Origin: an uncultured Oscillospiraceae bacterium
Lineage (GTDB): Bacteria > Bacillota_A > Clostridia > Oscillospirales > Acutalibacteraceae
Direction: 5' to 3'
NCBI GenBank assembly: GCA_905211185.1
Contig: CAJLZR010000025.1
Span: 1-8,883 of the forward strand
Length of the DNA: 8,883 bases
Position 1 is the stretch's first letter; the number at the start of each line of letters is the position of its first letter. The notes below the pieces were generated by a model that searched no databases, was not told where the DNA came from, and saw only the letters and a program-made list of their open reading frames with translations. A program made the position numbers and the translations under genes. Positions 4,823-8,883 of the stretch are shown one piece after another.

Positions 4823-5545
4823 ATGCAAACACAACTTTCTTTTTACGATTTAAACATTGAACCTTATGAAAAAACGTTTGATAACGTCATTAAATTTCCT
4901 GTGAAAAATTCCTTTGGGATAATGGAAATTAAAAAACTGGATAAGCCGAAACCTAAACCTGCAGATTCAGTTAAAACGCTAGAGGAAATTGAAAAAATTA
5001 AAAAGTATTTTTTGGATAGGAAAGAGTATAGAAACTATTGCTTATTTATCATCGGGATTACAACAGGTTATCGCATAAGTGATTTATTAAGTTTAAAGTT
5101 TTCGAATTTTTTTGAAGATTATGAAACATGGAAACGAGAGATTGATATCGTAGAGCAAAAGACAAAAAAGAGAAGAACAATGCCAATTAGTGAAGGTATG
5201 AAAACCGCTATAAATCTATACATAAAAGGCAAAGGCGGATTTTTATTAGACGAATATCTTTTTAGAAGTCGAAAAGGCAAAAATAGCCCGATAGATAAAT
5301 CAAGTGCAAGAAAAATTTTCGATAATATGGCAACAGACTTAAATCTTCCGTATCATTGCTCAACTCATTTTCTTAGAAAAACTTTTGCTTATTGGTTTTT
5401 GCAAGTTCATAAAAACGATATGTCAGCACTTGCTACCTTACAAGATATTCTGAATCATAGCTCCGAAAAAATGACATTAAAGTATTGCGGCATCGAAAAA
5501 GAAAGGAAAGAAACCATGCTAAAAAGTTTGGCTCAGTTATGGTAA
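4823..5545 (+). CDS. Short tyrosine recombinase (phage-integrase family)
   Basis: This 240-aa protein has a full catalytic set. Arg84 is in GYRISDLLSLK and Lys113 is in the beta-hairpin QKTKKRR. THFLR (181-185) gives His182 and Arg185, His212 is in LNHSS, and the nucleophile is Tyr221 in LKYCG. So it should be active. It is short for an integrase (usually 300-400 aa): only about 48 residues precede the catalytic domain, so the usual helical core-binding and arm-binding domains are missing. FimB/FimE-type DNA invertases are similarly minimal. This suggests an inversion or resolution role, or dependence on a partner (inference). The start is supported by AGAGGA (4810-4815) 7 nt upstream and by a strong -10 box, so it does not look like a 5'-truncated gene. 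It heads a close-packed plus-strand gene run. No attachment site was identified. Confidence 0.88.
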   Translation: MQTQLSFYDLNIEPYEKTFDNVIKFPVKNSFGIMEIKKLDKPKPKPADSVKTLEEIEKIKKYFLDRKEYRNYCLFIIGITTGYRISDLLSLKFSNFFEDYETWKREIDIVEQKTKKRRTMPISEGMKTAINLYIKGKGGFLLDEYLFRSRKGKNSPIDKSSARKIFDNMATDLNLPYHCSTHFLRKTFAYWFLQVHKNDMSALATLQDILNHSSEKMTLKYCGIEKERKETMLKSLAQLW

Positions 5546-5579
5546 AATTTAATAGTAGGATTAACAAAGGAGCGAAACA

Positions 5580-6074
5580 ATGAAAGCGGCATTTTTAGAT
5601 AGAGACGGAACGATAGTAAAAGATTACCCTGACAGAGAGTGGGCAAACATAAAAATTCCCGAATTTTTAGAGGGTTCAATAGAAGCCTTGAAGTATATAC
5701 AAAATAAAGGCTTTGAAATAATCATAATAACAAATCAGTATTTAATCGGAGAGAAAATAATTACGCTAGAGGATTATCAAAGTTTTAACAATTTATTTCT
5801 AAAAACATTGAAGCGAAACGGTGTGGATATACTTGACGTTTTTTACTGCCCTCATGCAAGGAGTGAAAACTGCAAATGTATAAAGCCAAATCCGAGTCTT
5901 ATAAATCAAGCGTTACATAAATATCCCGATATAGATTTAAAAGAGTCGTTTTACGTTGGAGATTCACTGTGCGATATGCAGCTTGCCAAAAGCTTTAATC
6001 TTATGTTTTATGGGATAAATTTACCATGTAAAAACCAAGTAAACGCTTTAAACCAAGTAAAAATATTTTTATAA
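5580..6074 (+). CDS. HAD-IIIA phosphatase (GmhB / HisB-N type)
   Basis: This 164-aa cytoplasmic protein shows all HAD motifs: FLDRDGT (5-11) with nucleophile Asp7 and acid/base Asp9, ITNQ (50-53), Lys102 in CIKPNP, and VGDSLCD (126-132) with Asp128 and Asp132. CPH-x5-CKC gives a zinc site of Cys90, His92, Cys98 and Cys100. That loop marks the subfamily that includes GmhB (heptose-bisphosphate 7-phosphatase) and the phosphatase half of HisB. Both remove phosphate from small sugar- or amino-alcohol-phosphates. The substrate cannot be assigned. A low-GC Gram-positive rarely makes heptose, so a general sugar or nucleotide-sugar phosphatase role is possible. AAAGGAG is 7 nt before the ATG, 34 bp after the recombinase. 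The last residues contain an in-frame NQV-x3-NQV duplication encoded by a 12-nt direct repeat. Confidence 0.87.
   Translation: MKAAFLDRDGTIVKDYPDREWANIKIPEFLEGSIEALKYIQNKGFEIIIITNQYLIGEKIITLEDYQSFNNLFLKTLKRNGVDILDVFYCPHARSENCKCIKPNPSLINQALHKYPDIDLKESFYVGDSLCDMQLAKSFNLMFYGINLPCKNQVNALNQVKIFL
6032..6061 (+). repeat. 12-nt direct repeat with an 18-bp period in the HAD gene 3' end
   Basis: AAACCAAGTAAA occurs at 6032-6043 and 6050-6061. The 18-bp (six-codon) spacing keeps the frame and encodes NQV twice near the C-terminus. It looks like a small tandem duplication that diverged in the spacer. Confidence 0.6.
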
Positions 6075-6099
6075 AATTCATGTGTAGAAGGTGAATTAT

Positions 6100-6906
6100 A
6101 TGATACAAGCGGATTTTCATGTGCATACCAACTTTTCAAACGATTGTTCAGTGAGTGCCGAAATGCAAATAGAAAGTGCTATAAAACAAGGACTTAAATA
6201 TATTTGCATCACAGATCACTGCGATATGCACTTATATTCTGATAAAAAGTATATCTTGAATATAAACGACTATTTTAATAAAATTAATACTCTTAAAGAA
6301 AAATACAAAGATAGAATAAATGTTCTTTGCGGTATTGAAATAGGTTTGCAGCCGAATTTGAAAGAAGCCATACAAAATAGCATCAGTGGCTATGATTTCG
6401 ACTTTATAATCGGTTCATCACACGCAGTAAATAATGTAGATATTGGCTATAACCCTGATAAATATTTCGGCGGCAAAAGCGAAAAAGAAGCTTACAGAGA
6501 ATATTTTGAATCGATACTTGAAAACGTAAAAACTTTTGATAATTACAATGTTTATGGGCATTTGGACTATGTTGTCAGATATGGGCCAAATAAAAATAAG
6601 CATTTTGATTTTAATGATTATAGGAACGTATTTGAGGAAATTTTAAGAACCATTATCAGAAACGGAAAAGGTATAGAAATAAATACTGCCGGACTTCGAA
6701 ACAATTTAGGTTATCCGCACCCACACAAAGATATTTTGAAAATGTATAAAGATTTGGGCGGTAAAATAATTACCATCGGCAGCGATGCCCACCGCACAGA
6801 ACACATAGGATATGGATTTCAAGACATACCCGAATTATTGAGAGAATTAGGTTTTAAATGCTATACTGTATTTGAAAGGCAGTTACCCAAATTTCTTGAT
6901 TTATGA
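6100..6906 (+). CDS. PHP-family phosphatase, histidinol-phosphatase (HisK)-like
   Basis: This 268-aa cytoplasmic metal-dependent phosphoesterase belongs to the PHP superfamily. Metal-ligand motifs appear in the expected order: DFHVHTNFS (His7, His9), ITDHCD (His40), GIEIGLQ (Glu80), GSSHAV (His108), GHLDYV (His154) and GSDAHRTEHIG (Asp229, His231). The EINTAGLR segment (193-200) is typical of HisK/HisJ-type histidinol-phosphate phosphatases of Gram-positives (EC 3.1.3.15). No other histidine-pathway gene is visible, so the true substrate may be another phosphate ester. Start choice: the frame could open at GTG 6091, but AGAAGGTGA (6086-6094) is well placed as the Shine-Dalgarno site of ATG 6100, so I use 6100. 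It follows the HAD phosphatase after 25 bp and precedes the aldolase gene by 15 bp. Confidence 0.87.
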   Translation: MIQADFHVHTNFSNDCSVSAEMQIESAIKQGLKYICITDHCDMHLYSDKKYILNINDYFNKINTLKEKYKDRINVLCGIEIGLQPNLKEAIQNSISGYDFDFIIGSSHAVNNVDIGYNPDKYFGGKSEKEAYREYFESILENVKTFDNYNVYGHLDYVVRYGPNKNKHFDFNDYRNVFEEILRTIIRNGKGIEINTAGLRNNLGYPHPHKDILKMYKDLGGKIITIGSDAHRTEHIGYGFQDIPELLRELGFKCYTVFERQLPKFLDL

Positions 6907-6921
6907 AAGGAAAAACTTACA

Positions 6922-7944
6922 ATGCTAAATTTTGAAAGCGATTACACAGAAGGAGCACATCCAAAGATATTAGATAAGTTGATAAAAACAAACATGGAGA
7001 AGCTATCTGGGTATGGAGAGGATATTTACACAAAAAACGCAATAGAAAAAATAAAGAAATTAATAAAAAATCCAAGTGCAGAAGTGGGATTCCTTTGTGG
7101 TGGTACGCAAACTAATTTGATTGTAATAAAAAATGTTTTAAAACCATTCGAAGGAGTTATATCAGCCGATATGGGGCACATAAATACCCATGAAGCAGGA
7201 GCAATAGAAGCTACAGGGCATAAAGTTTTATCACTAAATAGTCATAACGGAAAAATAGACCCAAAAGAACTGGAAAACTATTTAAGCAATTTTTACAATG
7301 ACCCAAATCATTCTCATGCGGTTTATCCCGGAACGGTTTATATTTCTCACCCTACAGAATGCGGAACTCTTTATACCAAAACTGAATTAGAAAATATACA
7401 CAACACATGCAAGAATTATAACATTCCTTTATATTTGGACGGAGCGAGATTGGGTTATGGATTAATGAGTGATAGTACTGATGTAACGCTTGAAGATATT
7501 GCAGAATATACAGATATATTTTATATCGGAGGAACTAAAGTCGGGGCATTAATTGGCGAGGCATTAATATTTACAAATAAAAAAGTAGATCATCTTGTAA
7601 CACGAATAAAGCAATCTGGAGGGCTGCTTGCAAAAGGACGACTACTTGGAATCCAATTTGATACTTTATTTACAGATAATTTGTATTTTGAAATATCAAA
7701 ACATGCAATTCAAATGGCTAATTTACTGAAAAAGGGACTCCTTGAAAAAGGGTTCAAATTATACATAGATTCTCCTACAAATCAGCAGTTTGTCATCATC
7801 GAAAAAGATAGATACGAAAAATCAAAACAGTTTATAAAATCATGCTATTGGTGTAATTATGATGATAACAGTGTTGTTATAAGATTAGTTACGTCTTGGG
7901 CAACCAAAGAAGAAGATATAGCTGAGCTTTTGAATACTATATGA
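6922..7944 (+). CDS. Threonine-aldolase-like PLP enzyme (beta-eliminating lyase family)
   Basis: This 340-aa cytoplasmic protein is of normal length for low-specificity threonine aldolases. These split L-threonine or L-allo-threonine into glycine and acetaldehyde. Fold-type I PLP features are visible: FLCGGTQTN (57-65) for the phosphate-binding region, the HINTHEAGAIEATGHKV block (86-102), YLDGARLGYG (171-180) with Asp173 facing the PLP pyridine nitrogen and Arg176, and IGGTKVGAL (202-210) with Lys206 as the Schiff-base lysine. The N-terminus FESDYTEGAHPKIL matches the family's usual F-x-S-D-x-x-x-G-x-H-P. The start is ATG 6922 with GAAAGGA overlapping the preceding TGA. The 15-bp spacing supports co-transcription. 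A role in glycine supply or threonine degradation is likely. Related activities on other beta-hydroxy amino acids cannot be excluded. Confidence 0.9.
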   Translation: MLNFESDYTEGAHPKILDKLIKTNMEKLSGYGEDIYTKNAIEKIKKLIKNPSAEVGFLCGGTQTNLIVIKNVLKPFEGVISADMGHINTHEAGAIEATGHKVLSLNSHNGKIDPKELENYLSNFYNDPNHSHAVYPGTVYISHPTECGTLYTKTELENIHNTCKNYNIPLYLDGARLGYGLMSDSTDVTLEDIAEYTDIFYIGGTKVGALIGEALIFTNKKVDHLVTRIKQSGGLLAKGRLLGIQFDTLFTDNLYFEISKHAIQMANLLKKGLLEKGFKLYIDSPTNQQFVIIEKDRYEKSKQFIKSCYWCNYDDNSVVIRLVTSWATKEEDIAELLNTI

Positions 7945-7984
7945 TTGAATAAAATTACAAATAACAGGAGTTACAAAAGATACT

Positions 7985-8809
7985 ATGAAAATAAAGGAAT
8001 ATTTATTGGGGATACTATTATTTTTGAGTTTGACCGTGGCAAGCACTGCATTTGCCACATGCGATACAACGCAATCCGTAAAAGTTAATGATAAAACCAT
8101 GCACGCATGCATAAAGGGTTCGGGAGAAAAGACAATAGTTATGCTAAGTGGCTGGGGAACGGAAAATCCGATAGATGATTTTATGCCTTTGGCAGATAAG
8201 CTAAGTGACGAGTATAAAGTCGTAATTTTAGAATATTTTGGTTACGGGAAAAGCGATATAACTGAAGATGAGCGAACGAACGAAAACATAGTTAATGAGA
8301 TCCGCTCTGCTTTAAATGAATTAGATATTAAACCACCTTACATACTGATGCCTCATTCAATGTCGGGGCTTTACAGTTTATATTATGCGGACAAACACCC
8401 GGATGAAGTTAAAGGAATAATCGGAATAGATATGTCTTTACCTCAAAATCAACTTGAGCGTTGGCAGAACGGCAGTTTTAAAAAACTATCATCAGAGGAA
8501 TTAGACGGTGCGAATGTTTCAATCGTAAATCAATGGAACAGTTTTTATGATAATTCCAAAGAACTGGAAAATATTAAATATCCTGAAAATTTACCTGTAC
8601 TTGCATTTTTGGCAACAGAGCAAGTTAATGCCGTAAATGATATGATAAAATCAGGAACCATGATAACCTCTTGGGAAGATATAAATAATAATATGATTAC
8701 AAACTCTGATATCCAAAATATTAAAGTTTTAGAGGGTACACATTACTTGCACCACAAACAAGTGAACAAAATATCTGAACTCAGTAAAGAATTTATAAAT
8801 AAAAAGTAA
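7985..8809 (+). CDS. Exported alpha/beta-hydrolase
   Basis: This 274-aa protein has a clear signal peptide: a positive start MKIK, a hydrophobic core about 6-18, then STAFA, with likely cleavage after Ala24. There is no lipobox cysteine at the expected place (the sequence after AFA is TCDTT). The mature part has an alpha/beta-hydrolase layout: oxyanion-loop SGWGT (55-59), a strand plus YFGYGKSD (84-91), and a nucleophile elbow MPHSMSG (122-128) with Ser125. Candidate acids are Asp149 or a residue near 211, and the catalytic His is probably His253 in EGTHYLHH. The elbow has Pro where Gly is usual. It is probably an extracellular or wall-associated esterase or peptidase of unknown substrate. 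AGGAG (7966-7970) lies 14 nt before the ATG, a long spacing, with no better start. It follows the aldolase gene by 40 bp. Confidence 0.82.
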   Translation: MKIKEYLLGILLFLSLTVASTAFATCDTTQSVKVNDKTMHACIKGSGEKTIVMLSGWGTENPIDDFMPLADKLSDEYKVVILEYFGYGKSDITEDERTNENIVNEIRSALNELDIKPPYILMPHSMSGLYSLYYADKHPDEVKGIIGIDMSLPQNQLERWQNGSFKKLSSEELDGANVSIVNQWNSFYDNSKELENIKYPENLPVLAFLATEQVNAVNDMIKSGTMITSWEDINNNMITNSDIQNIKVLEGTHYLHHKQVNKISELSKEFINKK

Positions 8810-8821
8810 GTAAAAAAATTT

Positions 8822-8883
8822 ATGAATAGAATAATTTTTCATATTGATGTAAATAGTGCGTTTCTTTCATGGGAGGCTGCAAA
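8822..8883 (+). CDS. dinB: Y-family DNA polymerase (Pol IV / DinB-like), N-terminal fragment
   Basis: The frame begins at ATG 8822-8824 and runs off the right edge after 20 complete codons. The residues IIFHIDVNSAFLSWEAA are the conserved first motif of Firmicutes Y-family polymerases. Its Asp is the first metal-binding catalytic Asp, and the aromatic Phe in SAFLSWE lies where the steric-gate region is expected. Such enzymes carry out translesion synthesis. The start is 12 bp after the hydrolase stop. The upstream sequence is A-rich with no good Shine-Dalgarno site, so translation may be coupled or weak. Only the N-terminus is seen, so subfamily and intactness are unknown. Confidence 0.78.
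   Translation, partial: MNRIIFHIDVNSAFLSWEAA

Noticed and set aside
4788..4853. Short frame starting ATGAAAGATTAT right at the predicted transcription start, overlapping the recombinase start out of frame
   Set aside because: It would be leaderless, has no Shine-Dalgarno site, and its end lies inside the recombinase reading frame. A chance overlap is more likely, although a leaderless upstream ORF cannot be fully excluded.
6091..6099. GTG start for the PHP gene, adding MNY to the N-terminus
   Set aside because: The GTG is itself part of the Shine-Dalgarno site (AGAAGGTGA) of the ATG at 6100 and has no ribosome-binding site of its own.

Overview
The window is AT-rich DNA with Shine-Dalgarno sites of the AAAGGAG type, TATAAT-like -10 boxes and a strong rho-independent terminator. 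This points to a low-GC Bacillota, probably an anaerobic Clostridia or Tissierellia relative. The species cannot be read from the sequence. There are no tRNA or rRNA genes and no recognisable CRISPR array.

Left part (1-2647, all minus strand): a cluster of small accessory genes of the kind carried by integrative conjugative elements or plasmids. In transcription order it holds a J-domain protein (2132-2647), a 108-aa orphan (1756-2082), a 142-aa acidic protein (1267-1695), a probable 19-aa ORF missed by length cut-offs (1178-1237), a 312-aa protein (152-1090) and the start of another gene running off the left edge (1-83). The promoter is at 2698-2727. A stem-loop lies 27-36 nt before the start codon of each of the five annotated genes, just upstream of the Shine-Dalgarno site. 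This repeated layout is the least expected feature of the window.

Centre (2648-3536): a 201-bp divergent control region separates the J-domain gene from a plus-strand ribbon-helix-helix (RHH) DNA-binding protein (2849-3142). It carries two near-identical 24-bp palindromes 44 bp apart, each overlapping a -10 box of one of the two divergent promoters, plus a tandem TTTGTACAA repeat. The natural reading is RHH autoregulation that also represses the minus operon. Downstream of the RHH gene is 394 bp without a convincing gene: a G-rich then C-rich stretch of unknown role (perhaps an oriT-like or relaxase-upstream remnant), then a strong terminator that works on both strands.

Right part (3537-8883, all plus strand): an S66 / MccF-like serine carboxypeptidase stands alone with its own promoter. 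A closely packed run follows, with gaps of 12-40 bp and no internal terminator: a short tyrosine recombinase, a HAD-IIIA (GmhB / HisB-N type) phosphatase, a PHP-family (HisK-like) phosphatase, a threonine-aldolase-like PLP enzyme, an exported alpha/beta hydrolase, and the first 20 codons of a Y-family DNA polymerase. This looks like a mixed cargo operon led by a recombinase. No shared pathway is evident beyond two different phosphatases side by side and a possible amino-acid theme.

No known defence or toxin system is recognisable. The points most worth following are the operator pair with the RHH protein, the serial leader hairpins, the short recombinase heading a metabolic operon, and the unexplained 3143-3306 segment.
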